Source of the DNA: Thermoproteaceae archaeon | GTDB lineage: Archaea > Thermoproteota > Thermoprotei > Thermoproteales > Thermoproteaceae | Length of the DNA: 64,000 bases | Reading direction: 5' to 3' | NCBI GenBank assembly: GCA_015521775.1 | Contig: WANN01000008.1 | Coordinates: 1 to 64,000 of the forward strand | Part shown: positions 8,068-17,577 of the stretch, one piece after another | Layout of the letters: each line of letters opens with the position of its first letter | Numbering within the stretch: position 1 is the first letter of the stretch | Made by a program: the position numbers and the translations under genes | Notes under the pieces: generated by a model | What the model saw: only the letters and a program-made list of their open reading frames with translations | What the model was told of the DNA's origin: nothing | Databases searched by the model: none

Positions 8068-9126
8068 TCATGACGCCCCACCACGCCCGCTTTTTAAATC
8101 TTCAAGTGCCGAGGCCAGGGAGTCCAGGACCCTGTCCATCACGTGGGGTGGGGCGAGGGTTATTCTGAGGCACCTGCCGCAGCGCGGCTTGGAGCTGACG
8201 TCCCTGACCGCTATTCCCCTGGCCAGAAGCGCCTCGGCCACCTTGCTGGGGGAGTCGACCAGCACAGTCACGAAGTTGGCCACGCTGGGCAGGAACCCGA
8301 TGCCGAGCCCCCTGAGCCGCCCCGTGAAGTACGCGTACGCCTCCCTGGCCCGGGCCACGGCATCCTCTACGTACCTCCTGGCCCCGAGGGCCCTCCTCAC
8401 GACGGCCATGGAGTGGGCGGGCAGATTGTGCGGTAGGGATATCCTCGAGACGAACTCCACGAGCGTCGGGTCTGCCGCCAAGTAGCCCACCCGTATCCCC
8501 GCCAGCCCCCACGCCTTGCTGAAGGTCCTCACGAGCGCCACGTTGCGGTACTCCAACAAGTCTACATGGGACTCGCCCCTATACTCCCAGTAGGCCTCGT
8601 CCACCACTAGGAGGCCCTCGAGCCTCGACGCCAGCTCCTCTATGCCCCTGGGCACGTTGCCCGTGGGGTTGTTGGGGCTGCACACGTACACTAGGGCCGG
8701 CCCCCTCCTCACCACGTCGTCCACGTCCACGTCGAACGTCTCGGTGAGGAGCGATTGCTCCGCCCACAGCCCCAGCGACGCCGCGATGGGGCCGACCATG
8801 CCGTACGTGGGCTCGAGCACCACGACCCTCCACCTGGCCAGGAGGGGCAGGTGCATGAGGAGGCGGAGGGCCTCGTCGGCGCCTAGCGTGGCGAAGGCGC
8901 TGCCCTCGGGCAGCCCGAAGCTCTCCTCGAGGAACCGGTTGAAGGACCGGTTCAGGGGCTCCGTATAGTACCTCGCCTCGTCGGGCGACACGTCGACGAG
9001 GACCTCCCTGTAGTACTCCTCGGGGAGGAAAAGGTTCTCGTTGAAGTGCAGCCTCAGCATGTCCCTTCCCACGTTTGGCTCGTTGTACGGCTCCAACGCG
9101 TCCAGGACCTCCCTTGGGACAGCCAC
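8068..9126 (-). CDS. hisC: Histidinol-phosphate aminotransferase
   Basis: PLP-dependent aminotransferase converting imidazole acetol-phosphate to histidinol-phosphate. Motifs include LHFNENLFLP at the N-terminus, YVCSPNNPTGNVP, VVDEAYWEY and the Lys-containing RTFSKAWGLAGIRVGY. The frame extends well upstream, but that part overlaps the Mut7-C gene and has no family similarity. GTG 9126 lies about 25 nt after a TATA-like box (minus strand catttataatg, 9146-9155) and gives 352 residues, the usual length. It is followed by hisG. Confidence 0.93.
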   Translation of the reverse strand: MAVPREVLDALEPYNEPNVGRDMLRLHFNENLFLPEEYYREVLVDVSPDEARYYTEPLNRSFNRFLEESFGLPEGSAFATLGADEALRLLMHLPLLARWRVVVLEPTYGMVGPIAASLGLWAEQSLLTETFDVDVDDVVRRGPALVYVCSPNNPTGNVPRGIEELASRLEGLLVVDEAYWEYRGESHVDLLEYRNVALVRTFSKAWGLAGIRVGYLAADPTLVEFVSRISLPHNLPAHSMAVVRRALGARRYVEDAVARAREAYAYFTGRLRGLGIGFLPSVANFVTVLVDSPSKVAEALLARGIAVRDVSSKPRCGRCLRITLAPPHVMDRVLDSLASALEDLKSGRGGAS

Positions 9127-9146
9127 GTGGTGGGCGGGCGACCACA

Positions 9147-9692
9147 TTATAAATGATCTGCCGCGCCGTGGCCCTCGCCGAGGGGGCGGGGCCTGCAGGA
9201 GGCCGCCACGTCGCCGGCCCTCCGTAATACCTCCCCTATACGCCTCCAGTGCCCACCTATCCAGTAGGCCTTGCCGCATTGGGGGCACCTCCAGTACCTG
9301 TCCGAGCTCACCCTCGGCGGCACGTCCACCGCCTCCCTGGGGACCTCGATAAGCGGCGCGTTGCATAGGGGACACCTGGTCCTCGAGAAGTCCACCTCCA
9401 CGGGGACCCCCTTGACGACGGACACCGCTGCTATCCACGCAACGTGGTCTTCTGTGACTAGGAGGAGCGCGTTGCGTCCCCTACGCCTGAAGAGGCCCAC
9501 GTCCCGCGTCACCAGGAGGCATGGGGTCGCCGCCAGCTCCTCGTCCCCAACGCTCGGGTCGTAGCGCGTGTCGTGGCCTAGGACCCTTAGCCACCTGGCC
9601 AGCCACCCCAGCATGGCGTCAACGTATATGCAGGGGCTACGGTCAGGCAGCTCCCCGACGTAATACGCGCCGCAGCGGTCAAGGGCCATCAT
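9147..9692 (-). CDS. Mut7-C RNase domain protein with zinc ribbon
   Basis: PIN-like Mut7-C domain proteins are predicted RNases. Here the N-terminal part (IYVDAMLGWLARWLRVLGHDTRYDP, with Asp residues of a PIN-type active site; later LLVTRDVGLFRRRG) is followed by a four-Cys zinc ribbon (CPLCN and CPQCG). A strong Shine-Dalgarno-like ggaggt lies 8 nt before the ATG at 9692, so I prefer that start (or ATG 9689) over the ATG at 9710. It overlaps the 3' end of pyrC by about 14 bp, indicating coupling, and sits just upstream of the hisC promoter. Confidence 0.8.
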   Translation of the reverse strand: MMALDRCGAYYVGELPDRSPCIYVDAMLGWLARWLRVLGHDTRYDPSVGDEELAATPCLLVTRDVGLFRRRGRNALLLVTEDHVAWIAAVSVVKGVPVEVDFSRTRCPLCNAPLIEVPREAVDVPPRVSSDRYWRCPQCGKAYWIGGHWRRIGEVLRRAGDVAASCRPRPLGEGHGAADHL

Positions 9693-10872
9693 AGGGGACG
9701 ACCTCCCCATCTACGTAGACCGACCTGGGCGTGGCCACTAGGCGGGCCCTGCCGTACGTGGGCAGGCCCTCCAACGGCGAGAAGCGGCACGAGCCCGAAA
9801 AGGTGGCCGGGTCCACGCGGCCCGGCACCAGCTCCACCACGGCGAGGCCCGCCGGGGACCCCTCCTCTAGGCCCAGGCGCAGCCCCATGAGGCCTCGGGG
9901 CCTCGATGAGTAGAGGCGCACCACGTCGTGTAGCCCCATGAGGCCCCTCCTCACCAGGTCCAGCAGCAGGAAAAGGGCCACGTTTATGCCGCATATGCCG
10001 GGGGGCGGATCATCGGAGGCCTTCTCGTCCCGCCCATGCGGAGCGTGGTCAGTGGCCACGGCGTCCACCATGCCCAGGAGCAGCGACTGGAACAGCCTTT
10101 TCCTGTCCTCCCTGGAGCGGAGCGGGGGACGGACATAGCAGGGCCCCCTCCCGTGCCTGGCCACGCACTCCTCCCTGCTGAGCAGCAGGTGGTGGGGGGT
10201 AACGTCCAGCGTTATCATGGGCCTATAGGCCTGCACTAGCTCGACGGTCCTCGGGTCCGAGACGTGGGTCAGGTGCACCCTGATCCCCCTAGCTACCGCC
10301 CACCTCACCAGTTCATGCGCGCAGAGCAGCTCGGATTCGTTGGGGCCCTCTGCCATTGCGCCTGGCTCCTCGCAGTGGACCACTGCAAGTAGGCCGAGCC
10401 TGTTGGCCATGGCGAGGGTCTCCACTACGTGGTCCCAGCCGTACCTCTCTATGTCGGCCGGGTAAGCCTTGACCCCCACCACGTAGGGCCGCGCCTTGGC
10501 CACCTCCTCGGGGTCCTCGGGAACCCCCATGTACAGCCTATACTCCACGGGCAGCGAGGAGCCGGCGTCCCACCGCTTCTTGGCGAGCCCCGCGTCCCTT
10601 ATATGGGGCACCGTGTTCGGCATGTCGCCCACCGCCACGACCCCGCCCTGAAGCGCGGCGAGGGAGGCCGAGGACATGTCCTCCTTGTGCCTCAGCCCCC
10701 AGTCCCTGAAATGCACGTGCATGTCCACGGCGCCCGGCAGCACGAGGTGCCTCCTGTCGAAGACGTACCTGCGGCATCCCTCCAGCCCCCCACCAGCCAC
10801 CACGCCGTCGGCTATGGACACCGCGGCGCGCCTGCCGTTCCACAGCCTACCGGCGACCTCTATGCAGCCCAT
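9679..10872 (-). CDS. pyrC: Dihydroorotase
   Basis: Zinc amidohydrolase of pyrimidine biosynthesis, closing carbamoyl-aspartate to dihydroorotate. Metal ligands are visible in DMHVHFRD, VVHCEE, LTHVSD and VATDHAPHG, and GVKAYPAD holds the usual carbamylated-Lys position. ATG 10872 is about 25 nt after the minus-strand TATA-like box gtttattta (10890-10899); an ATG four codons upstream is possible. It is divergent from ribK with an intergenic region of about 60 bp containing both promoters. Confidence 0.93.
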   Translation of the reverse strand: MGCIEVAGRLWNGRRAAVSIADGVVAGGGLEGCRRYVFDRRHLVLPGAVDMHVHFRDWGLRHKEDMSSASLAALQGGVVAVGDMPNTVPHIRDAGLAKKRWDAGSSLPVEYRLYMGVPEDPEEVAKARPYVVGVKAYPADIERYGWDHVVETLAMANRLGLLAVVHCEEPGAMAEGPNESELLCAHELVRWAVARGIRVHLTHVSDPRTVELVQAYRPMITLDVTPHHLLLSREECVARHGRGPCYVRPPLRSREDRKRLFQSLLLGMVDAVATDHAPHGRDEKASDDPPPGICGINVALFLLLDLVRRGLMGLHDVVRLYSSRPRGLMGLRLGLEEGSPAGLAVVELVPGRVDPATFSGSCRFSPLEGLPTYGRARLVATPRSVYVDGEVVPYDGP

Positions 10873-10886
10873 GTGCCCAGCCACGC

Positions 10887-10914
10887 GCTGCTAAATAAAC
10901 CCCATCAAATAAAA
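10887..10914. promoter_or_regulatory. Divergent promoters of pyrC and ribK
   Basis: Two AT-rich boxes stand back to back: ctaaataaac (10890-10899), read on the minus strand for pyrC, and aaataaaag (about 10906-10914), read on the plus strand for ribK. Each is about 20-25 nt from its start codon, consistent with leaderless transcripts. The short distance means the two TBP/TFB complexes would compete or be co-ordinated. Confidence 0.55.
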
Positions 10915-10934
10915 GCCCCCCATGACGGTGCCGT

Positions 10935-11603
10935 ATGGACATGGATGACGTGGGGCCCCTCATACTGCTGGCCTCCATGGGCGTGTCCAGCAAGAGGAGG
11001 GCACGGCTGAGGCTTGCCGACATAGCGGCCGCTACGGGCCTCACGCCGCAGGGCGCCTCGAAGCTCGTGAAGCGGCTCATGGACAGGGGCCTGCTCGTGA
11101 GACACGCAGACGGCTCCCTGACGTTCACGGGCAAGGCCGAGGAGGAGATGCGGGAGGCCTTCGGCGTGCTGCTCAGGTACTTCGGCGCCCCCCTGAGGGT
11201 CAAGCTGTCGGGCGCCGTCTTCACGGGGCTGGGGGAGGGAAGGTACTACCTGTCGCTCGAGGGGTACGTCAGGCAGTTCGAGGAGAGGCTGGGCTTCAGG
11301 CCCTACCCGGGCACCCTCAACGTGAGGCTCTTCCCAGAGTACATACCGCATAGGCGCTACCTAGAGCTGCTCCCCGGCATACAGATAAGCGGGTTCAGCA
11401 ACGGCGTGAGGACGTACGGCGGCGTCAAGTGCTTCAGGGCTGAGGTTAACGGCTATCCGAACAGCGCAGTCCTCATAATCGAGCGGACACACTACGGGCC
11501 AGACGTGATAGAGCTGGTCGCTCCGATAAGCCTCAGGGAGGCGCTGGGCCTCAAGGACGGCGACGTGGTGGACGTTGTGGCCAACCTAGAGCTGGGCCTG
11601 TAG
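10935..11603 (+). CDS. ribK: CTP-dependent riboflavin kinase with N-terminal HTH
   Basis: Archaeal riboflavin kinase (DUF120) makes FMN using CTP. The C-terminal barrel carries the hallmark FRPYPGTLNVRL, GGVKCFRAEVNG and HYGPDVIELVAP. The N-terminal ~75 residues form a winged helix (LADIAAATGLTPQGASKLVKRLMDRGLL), the arrangement found in fused archaeal RibK/RibR regulators, so the protein may also repress flavin genes. ATG 10935 fits the TATA-like box just upstream. It is divergent from pyrC. Confidence 0.93.
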   Translation: MDMDDVGPLILLASMGVSSKRRARLRLADIAAATGLTPQGASKLVKRLMDRGLLVRHADGSLTFTGKAEEEMREAFGVLLRYFGAPLRVKLSGAVFTGLGEGRYYLSLEGYVRQFEERLGFRPYPGTLNVRLFPEYIPHRRYLELLPGIQISGFSNGVRTYGGVKCFRAEVNGYPNSAVLIIERTHYGPDVIELVAPISLREALGLKDGDVVDVVANLELGL

Positions 11604-11609
11604 GCCGCG

Positions 11610-12167
11610 CTATTCCCGCTCCAGGTCCAGCCTAAGCACGTTGCCCCTGGCCTCGACGCGGCCCCTCGCGCCGTACGCCTCAAGTACCCCCAAAACGAAC
11701 TCCCTGAACACGTCGGAGAACTGTTCGGAGCCCGGGGGCCCCATCACAGTGACGCGGCATGCCCTCCCCTCATCGTCAAACTCGCAGTGGGCCTTCGCTG
11801 AGAGGTAGAACTTGGTTATGGTGGGGAGCGCCGCGAGCACGTCCTCTAACGCCACCAGGGCCTTCAACGTGTTGCCGACCCTCGTACCCCACTCCCTGAA
11901 CATGCTGGCCGCAGTTGCCTGGTCCACATGGCGCAGCAGTTCAAGGAGGAGCGATGCAGGTACCGGCACTGGGTCGAACACCGATATGGCCCTGTACACC
12001 TTCCAGTATATGGATATGTCGCGGGGCGTGACCCCATCCTCAAGTATGTCCAGGGTAGACCCCATCAGCTCGCTGGCCAACCTAAACACGTTGAACCCGT
12101 GCGCCCTGGCTATGCGCGAGAGGCGCGACGCTACGCCGCGGTCCACAGCGATGGTGGTCTTAGACAT
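11610..12167 (-). CDS. Conserved archaeal protein with N-terminal RHH-like segment
   Basis: A 185-residue protein. The first 35 residues (TTIAVDRGVASRLSRIARAHGFNVFRLASELM) resemble a ribbon-helix-helix DNA-binding unit as found in small archaeal regulators; the remainder is an alpha/beta domain I cannot assign. No enzyme motif is visible. A TATA-like element (cattattatg on the minus strand, around 12190) precedes the ATG. It lies between ribK (tail to tail) and the molybdopterin oxidoreductase gene, with no clear functional link to either. Confidence 0.6.
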   Translation of the reverse strand: MSKTTIAVDRGVASRLSRIARAHGFNVFRLASELMGSTLDILEDGVTPRDISIYWKVYRAISVFDPVPVPASLLLELLRHVDQATAASMFREWGTRVGNTLKALVALEDVLAALPTITKFYLSAKAHCEFDDEGRACRVTVMGPPGSEQFSDVFREFVLGVLEAYGARGRVEARGNVLRLDLERE

Positions 12168-12226
12168 GGGGTACAGTGCGCGGGCATAATAATGCTTTGC
12201 CCCGAAAAAAGGGGGGTTGGCCCGGC

Positions 12227-15200
12227 CTACCAGACTACGTTAGGCTGCTCGAACCTGTGCTTCTTCCCCGTCTTGACGATCCTGGCCGGCGTGTCGAAGT
12301 ACGCCTGTGATGCGCCTATCCACGAGAGGAGGGGCCAGTCGCCCAGCGAGGGGTCCGACGCCTCCACCACGTTGGGGGTCACCCCGTTGAAGCGCCACTT
12401 GTCCACGGCAGCGCCGTCGTAGTAGTCCGATGGGCTCTTAGTGAAGAGCAGCTTCTTGGCGGTCTCGGGCAGCGACCTGACCGGGTTAACGGCCTGGGGC
12501 GGAACCTCGGCGCGCTCCGGCAGCTCGCCCAGAAGCGATGCCAGGCGCGGCTCAGCCGCCTGGAAGTAGCGTGGCCTCACGGCGGCGGTGTCGGCCCACC
12601 TCCCCATGCCGTAGGGCACCATAACGATGCCCGGCGGCACTGTGGGCTCAACCACAGCGGGCACTTCGAGGGACCCGGTAGGCGTCTCCACGCGTATTAC
12701 GTCGCCCGTCTCAACGCCTATGCGCCTCGCATCGCGTGGGGACAACACGGCGAAGTTCTCCGGGGCCACCTGCTTGATCCAGTAGTAGAACTGGCTGCGG
12801 TGCTTCGTGTAGAGGGGCCCGCTGAGGTATATGAGCGTGAGCGGCCACTCCCTGGGCCCGTACAGCTGCCTCAGCGGCGTTCCGTGGGGGCCAGCGTCGC
12901 CCCTCAGCGCGGTTCCCACCGGGGCATAGGTGGCCGGCGGGAAGTACTTTGGGCCTCCCCAGAACTTCTGGCCCGTCACGCTGTTCCGCGTCCTGGCCAG
13001 GTCCTCGTTCCACAGCATCAGCGTGAGCCTCCACCTCTTCCTCTTGCTGGGCACCTTCCTCTTGGAGATGCCCCTCTCGTCGAAGGACTCGTCATAGCCC
13101 GTGAATACGCCGCCCCTTGCCAAGGCATAGGCCATGTACGGCCACTCATCGGGCACCAGGTCCCTGAACCTGGCTATTGGGTAGTTGCGTTCCACCCACT
13201 CGACCTCGTCGCGGGGAACCTCGCTGGGGATCAGCCCCCTGTCCCTAGCATCCATGGCCGCGTTGGCAAAGACGCGCATTACGTACTCCCAGACACAGTG
13301 CAGCGAGTACCACCTCCCCTCGTATTTCCCGAGGCCCGGCATGGCCCTGTCCCCATGCCCCGGCATATCCAGGGCCTTTGCCACGTCTATCAGGAACTCC
13401 CACATGCTTGCGTGCCTGGGATGGCCGTTTGGGCACTCGCCTATGTACTGCGTGAGGGGCATGACCACGGGCGACCTCCAGGCCTCGGCGAGGAGAACGC
13501 TGCCGCTGCTCGCGTAGAGATACTGGACGCCCGTGGTGCCCGTCTCTAGGTATGTGGTGTCCGGCACTATGAGGTCCGCATACATGTAGGTCTCGTTTAT
13601 GGTCGTGGTTATGGCTATGAAAAGCGGCAGCTTCTTCACGTCCCTCAACACCTCCACGAACTTCACCCCGTAGTTGGCCGCGAGCACCGGGTTGGCGTAG
13701 AACAGTATGAGCGCCCTTATAGGGTAGGGATAGGCCTCGGCTATACCCGCGAACAGCTCCGTGTAGCTCTCCTCCACGGTCATGGGGTACCACGGCCTCT
13801 TGGCCGGGTATGCCGCCTTCACCGCCTCGTCCCAGCCCTTGCCCTCCGCCAACGCCCTCTTGACCCTAAGCCAATATTCAAGCGTGTCCTCGTACGCGTA
13901 CCTATGCCTGTCTATGGGCGGCCCCCAGCGCACAGGTTCGCCGAACCCCTTCTTGCCCGTGTTGTACAGGTAATTGTTGTACTTGGTGTGCGCTGCCCTG
14001 CCGAGTAGGCCGCCCTTCCTGTGGTAGTTGCCTATAAGTATGTCCAGCACCCTGTACGCCCACACAGTGTACTCCCCGTTGGGATGCATGCCGGCGCCCC
14101 TGTGTATGTAGGTGGCCGCCTCCGGCGCCGCGTCAGCGAAATCCCTAACCGCGCTTAGGACCAGCCCCACGTACCTGTCGAACTCCGGGGTGCCCACCTC
14201 ATACGGGCTAGCCTCGGCGAGCCACTCCTCGAAGCCCTTCTTGAACGCCTCCTCTTTTAGGATCATGAACGTGGTCTTCACGGCGACCTCTTCGCCGTCG
14301 GCGAGCCGGACGCGGCCGCTGTACTCCAGCTCGGCCGCCTCCACGGCGTCGTACGGCGCCAGCGAGCCGCCCGACACCACTAGGGGGACGTCTCCCCCGT
14401 CCATTCCGACGTCCCTGGCCCTGAGGAACTCGCCCGCCCTCTTCCCCTCGGTTATCACGAGCCACGTGGCGTTGGTGTGGACGGGGTATCCCCTGGCCTT
14501 TGCGGCCTTTTCGTTGGGCGCTCTGAGGAACTCGACGTTGAACTTCCCGTTCTCTATTAGCCACCTAACCATGGCCATTGCCAGCGCCGAGTCGTACCCC
14601 GGCCTGATGGGGATCCACACTATGTTGCCGCGGCACGTCGTCCTAGGAGCGGCCGGGTTAACGTAGTACACCTTGAGGCCGCCCTCACAGGCCCTAGCGA
14701 TCATCAGGCCCTGTCCTGTGGCGCCGGGGTGCTGCCTCCCCATGTTGGCCCCGGCCATTATTATGACGCGCGAGGATACGGGGTCCGGATTGATGTCGTG
14801 GTAGCCCGCCCACAGGTAGTTGCCAACGTAGTAGCCCAGCTGGCACGCCGATGTGTGGCGGAGCCAGTTAACGCTGCCGAACGCGTACGTCCAACGCTGG
14901 TAGAAGTAGTCCGCATGTCCCTGTCCCCTCCCCCTGACGTACACCAGCTGGTTCGCCTTTGTCCCCAGATCAGGCCTGTCCGGGTCTATCAGGATGTCCC
15001 CCAATTCGAGGCCCCTTTCCCCGAGCCTCCGGCCCCACTTAGCCTTGAACTCCTCTATCGCCCTCGCCAAGTCGCCGTACGTCGTCTTGGGGTCCTTGGC
15101 GATCCTGAGCATGCTATCCACGTCCCTCTTCATCTCGGCGAGCACCGCATTGGGGTCGAAGCCGGCGTCCCTCAACTTGCCGTACACAAAGATCTCCCGT

Positions 15201-15757
15201 AGCCCGGGCAGCCTCTCGCCGGTCTCCGGTATCTCGCAACCGTCCACCACGCACCTGATGAGCTCCTCCCACGTTATCTCCTTCCACTTGCCGCTTCCCC
15301 TAGGCCCAGCCCTCCTGAGGGGCCTCACGACCCTGTACGGGTCATACAGATAGTGTATCCCGTCCTGTCCCCTGGGGCACAGGGTCCCCAAGTACCTGAA
15401 CTTGCCGCCGCGGTACACCTCCCCTATGGGCGTGTTGTAGGGGAGGTGCCTAAGGGGAGTCCCCTGGCCGGGGGCGTCGAGGGACTTCGCCCTGTTATAG
15501 GGGTGGTAGGGATTGCCCATGATGCGCTCCACTACATCCACGCCACCAACATTCACCACCCTTGCGATTATGCCGCAACGAACGTTGCAGCCTAAACAGG
15601 ACGACACTACGTACCTAGCCCCCGTCTGCGGATCGGGGCCGTAGCCGCGCCACTTGGGCCTCACAATCTTCTCTATCACGGGCCAGTAGGCCGCTATGCC
15701 TGCGCCTAGCAGCGCTACTCCAAGGGCTCCCCTTATGAGCGCCCTACGGCTGGCCAT
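12227..15757 (-). CDS. ttrA: Molybdopterin oxidoreductase catalytic subunit, TtrA-like (tetrathionate/polysulfide/arsenate family)
   Basis: Large periplasmic Mo/W-bisPGD enzyme of the DMSO reductase superfamily. It starts with a twin-arginine signal (SRRALIRGALG), followed by a CxxCxxxC...C [4Fe-4S] site (SCLGCNVRCG and LCPRGQDG). The Mo-ligand region HTSACQLGYYVGNYL puts Cys in the ligand position, which groups it with tetrathionate, polysulfide and arsenate reductases rather than DMSO or nitrate (Ser, Asp) types. GANMGRQHPGATGQG is the typical cofactor-binding loop. At ~1,176 residues it matches TtrA-like proteins. The start at ATG 15757 overlaps the membrane-subunit gene by 14 bp. The substrate is inferred, and sulfur or arsenate reduction remains possible. 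Confidence 0.88.
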   Translation of the reverse strand: MASRRALIRGALGVALLGAGIAAYWPVIEKIVRPKWRGYGPDPQTGARYVVSSCLGCNVRCGIIARVVNVGGVDVVERIMGNPYHPYNRAKSLDAPGQGTPLRHLPYNTPIGEVYRGGKFRYLGTLCPRGQDGIHYLYDPYRVVRPLRRAGPRGSGKWKEITWEELIRCVVDGCEIPETGERLPGLREIFVYGKLRDAGFDPNAVLAEMKRDVDSMLRIAKDPKTTYGDLARAIEEFKAKWGRRLGERGLELGDILIDPDRPDLGTKANQLVYVRGRGQGHADYFYQRWTYAFGSVNWLRHTSACQLGYYVGNYLWAGYHDINPDPVSSRVIIMAGANMGRQHPGATGQGLMIARACEGGLKVYYVNPAAPRTTCRGNIVWIPIRPGYDSALAMAMVRWLIENGKFNVEFLRAPNEKAAKARGYPVHTNATWLVITEGKRAGEFLRARDVGMDGGDVPLVVSGGSLAPYDAVEAAELEYSGRVRLADGEEVAVKTTFMILKEEAFKKGFEEWLAEASPYEVGTPEFDRYVGLVLSAVRDFADAAPEAATYIHRGAGMHPNGEYTVWAYRVLDILIGNYHRKGGLLGRAAHTKYNNYLYNTGKKGFGEPVRWGPPIDRHRYAYEDTLEYWLRVKRALAEGKGWDEAVKAAYPAKRPWYPMTVEESYTELFAGIAEAYPYPIRALILFYANPVLAANYGVKFVEVLRDVKKLPLFIAITTTINETYMYADLIVPDTTYLETGTTGVQYLYASSGSVLLAEAWRSPVVMPLTQYIGECPNGHPRHASMWEFLIDVAKALDMPGHGDRAMPGLGKYEGRWYSLHCVWEYVMRVFANAAMDARDRGLIPSEVPRDEVEWVERNYPIARFRDLVPDEWPYMAYALARGGVFTGYDESFDERGISKRKVPSKRKRWRLTLMLWNEDLARTRNSVTGQKFWGGPKYFPPATYAPVGTALRGDAGPHGTPLRQLYGPREWPLTLIYLSGPLYTKHRSQFYYWIKQVAPENFAVLSPRDARRIGVETGDVIRVETPTGSLEVPAVVEPTVPPGIVMVPYGMGRWADTAAVRPRYFQAAEPRLASLLGELPERAEVPPQAVNPVRSLPETAKKLLFTKSPSDYYDGAAVDKWRFNGVTPNVVEASDPSLGDWPLLSWIGASQAYFDTPARIVKTGKKHRFEQPNVVW

Positions 15758-16844
15758 GGCCCCCAACCCGCTCGGCCTTTACCGGTATTATTAGCGATGC
15801 GAGGAGCGATAGGCCTAGGAATACCAGCAGTATCGACGCGGCCTCCACGTAGTGCACAGGGCCTATCTGGAGCCCCCCGAGCACTGCAAGCCCCGTCTTC
15901 GACACGCGTTGCAGCTCCACGAAAAACCCCCACCTGTCGATGAGGGTCCCCAAAACGGCGAGGATCCCGGCCGCCGGGGCTAGCCGGTTGAGGAGACCCA
16001 GGATCCCGGCCGCCAGAAACAGCGCCGTAGAAGCCCATATGTACTGCCCCAGGACGGAGGCCAACGCCTCTACCTGGGGGACTCCCCCCAACAATAGGTA
16101 CGCCCTGAAAAGCTCGAGCAGCCTCATGGCGGCCGCGCCCAACGAGGATAGGGCCAATGCCAGGGCTAGGCCGCGCGTAGCGCCCGGGCTCCCGGCCAAC
16201 AACGACGCCAATATCACTGCCCCGGCGCCCACGGCCAGGGACTGGGCCAGGTAGACGGCTGGGAGGAGGGGAAACACGTTGTACATGTAGAGCAATGCCT
16301 CCGCGCTGAACAGGAGCCCGCCGCCGTACACGGCCCATATAAAGGCCAGGACGGCGAGCGGCACCGACAGGGCCCGCGCAGCGGCGAAGTACTTGGGATA
16401 CCTCTCCATCGACGATAGGCCGAGCGCCAACGCGCGGCGGCCCGCCGCCAGCATGTCCGCGGACAGGGCCAACAGCGAGACCAGCACTATCAGTACCAAG
16501 AAGGGTGCCCAGAGGTTGGCCAGCAACGCTATCAGCGATGAGCCGGGCTGTGCGTCGTTCGGCGCTATGTGCGGATTCGTGAATACCAGGGTTGCCCTCT
16601 CGGGGTGCCTCAGGTCGGCCATGGGGCCCAGCAGCAGGGCTGCGGCCGATGCGACGGCCAGTATGGATGCCATGGGTACATAGCGGAGGGACGGGCCGTG
16701 TCTGAACGCCACCGCCAACCCCAGCACCATTGCGGTTCCCGACGCTATCGATATGAGGAGCATGTAGGTGGCCACAACGGGCATCCAGACAAGCGGCTCG
16801 GCCCACTCGTTGGGGTACACGTAGCCATAGGGAAACGCCGTCAT
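15744..16844 (-). CDS. ttrC: NrfD/PsrC-type membrane quinol-binding subunit, TtrC-like
   Basis: Polytopic membrane subunit (about nine transmembrane helices over 366 residues) that passes electrons between the quinone pool and the FeS subunit. The opening YPNEWAEPLVWMPVVATYMLLISIASG and the following LGPMADLRHPERA, with FTNPH, are typical of NrfD/PsrC. The start ATG 16844 overlaps the stop of the FeS-subunit gene in ATGA; a longer upstream frame runs within that gene and is rejected. Gene order on the minus strand is FeS subunit, membrane subunit, catalytic subunit. Confidence 0.88.
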   Translation of the reverse strand: MTAFPYGYVYPNEWAEPLVWMPVVATYMLLISIASGTAMVLGLAVAFRHGPSLRYVPMASILAVASAAALLLGPMADLRHPERATLVFTNPHIAPNDAQPGSSLIALLANLWAPFLVLIVLVSLLALSADMLAAGRRALALGLSSMERYPKYFAAARALSVPLAVLAFIWAVYGGGLLFSAEALLYMYNVFPLLPAVYLAQSLAVGAGAVILASLLAGSPGATRGLALALALSSLGAAAMRLLELFRAYLLLGGVPQVEALASVLGQYIWASTALFLAAGILGLLNRLAPAAGILAVLGTLIDRWGFFVELQRVSKTGLAVLGGLQIGPVHYVEAASILLVFLGLSLLASLIIPVKAERVGGHGQP

Positions 16845-17485
16845 GCCTCCACCTCCCTTGGCAGGCCATCGTAGTATATCTGCGGCCCCGTGCCGTAGGC
16901 TGGCTTCCATACCTGTACCTGGCCTCCCCTGACGTGTTTAGACACCTCAGAGTTGGGGTCGTTCAGGTCGCCGAAAACCCTGGCGCCCGTTGGGCACGCC
17001 TCCACGCATGCGGGCAGCGTGCCGTTGTATATGCGGTGGTCGCAGAACGTGCACTTGTTGGCGGTGCCCTTGACCGGGTCCATGAACCTGGCCCCGTAGG
17101 GACACGCCTTGACGCAAGCCCCGCATCCGATGCACAGTGCGTCGTTCACGAGGACGAGCCCGTCGTCGGTCTTATAGGTGGCCCCAGTTGGGCAGGGCTT
17201 GACGCACGGCGGGTTCTCGCAGTGGTTGCACTGCTTGGGCACGAACACCACGGTGCCGTCCCCCTTGACGACGCGCTCTACCCACGTTCGGAACACTCCA
17301 ATGGGCACGTTGTTCTCGGCGGCGCATGCAGCCACGCATGCGTAGCACCCGTAGCACTTGGCCACGTCAACGTACATGGCCCACCTACGCCCCTCGCCCC
17401 GCTGTCCCTGCGCCGCCGTCGGTGTGGCAGCCAACAGAACGATTCCGGCGGCCCCCTTTAGGAACTCACGGCGGGACAAATCCAT
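16841..17485 (-). CDS. ttrB: Four-cluster ferredoxin-like electron-transfer subunit with TAT signal, TtrB-like
   Basis: Electron-transfer subunit of the oxidoreductase. The first residues (SRREFLKGAAGIVLLAA) are a twin-arginine signal. Sixteen Cys in four groups bind [4Fe-4S] clusters: CYGCYACVAAC, CNHCENPPCVKPCP, CIGCGACVKACP and CTFC...CVEACP. ATG 17485 is chosen because a Shine-Dalgarno-like ggagg lies 9 nt upstream, whereas the longer frame adds seven unsupported residues. It is first in the three-gene operon. A TAT signal on both this and the catalytic subunit places the active site outside the membrane. Confidence 0.9.
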   Translation of the reverse strand: MDLSRREFLKGAAGIVLLAATPTAAQGQRGEGRRWAMYVDVAKCYGCYACVAACAAENNVPIGVFRTWVERVVKGDGTVVFVPKQCNHCENPPCVKPCPTGATYKTDDGLVLVNDALCIGCGACVKACPYGARFMDPVKGTANKCTFCDHRIYNGTLPACVEACPTGARVFGDLNDPNSEVSKHVRGGQVQVWKPAYGTGPQIYYDGLPREVEA

Positions 17486-17577
17486 GGGTGTTTCCTCCGT
17501 GGGCAAATAAAACCCTTATTATAATGGTATATAATACTATATATCAATATTTATTAAGCACGGCGCGGAGAGGTGCC
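17486..17577. promoter_or_regulatory. Divergent promoter region of the oxidoreductase operon and torD
   Basis: The 92-bp gap is very AT-rich. On the plus strand atatttatta (17547-17555) is about 25 nt before the torD ATG. On the minus strand several candidates (tataataag, gttttattt near 17508-17525) precede ttrB. The arrangement allows joint control of enzyme and chaperone, perhaps by an anaerobic or sulfur-responsive regulator, but no operator repeat is obvious. Confidence 0.55.

Noticed and set aside
9127-9438. N-terminal extension of hisC by about 100 residues
   Set aside because: The extension overlaps Mut7-C in another frame, has no similarity to aminotransferases, and the TATA box places the start at GTG 9126.
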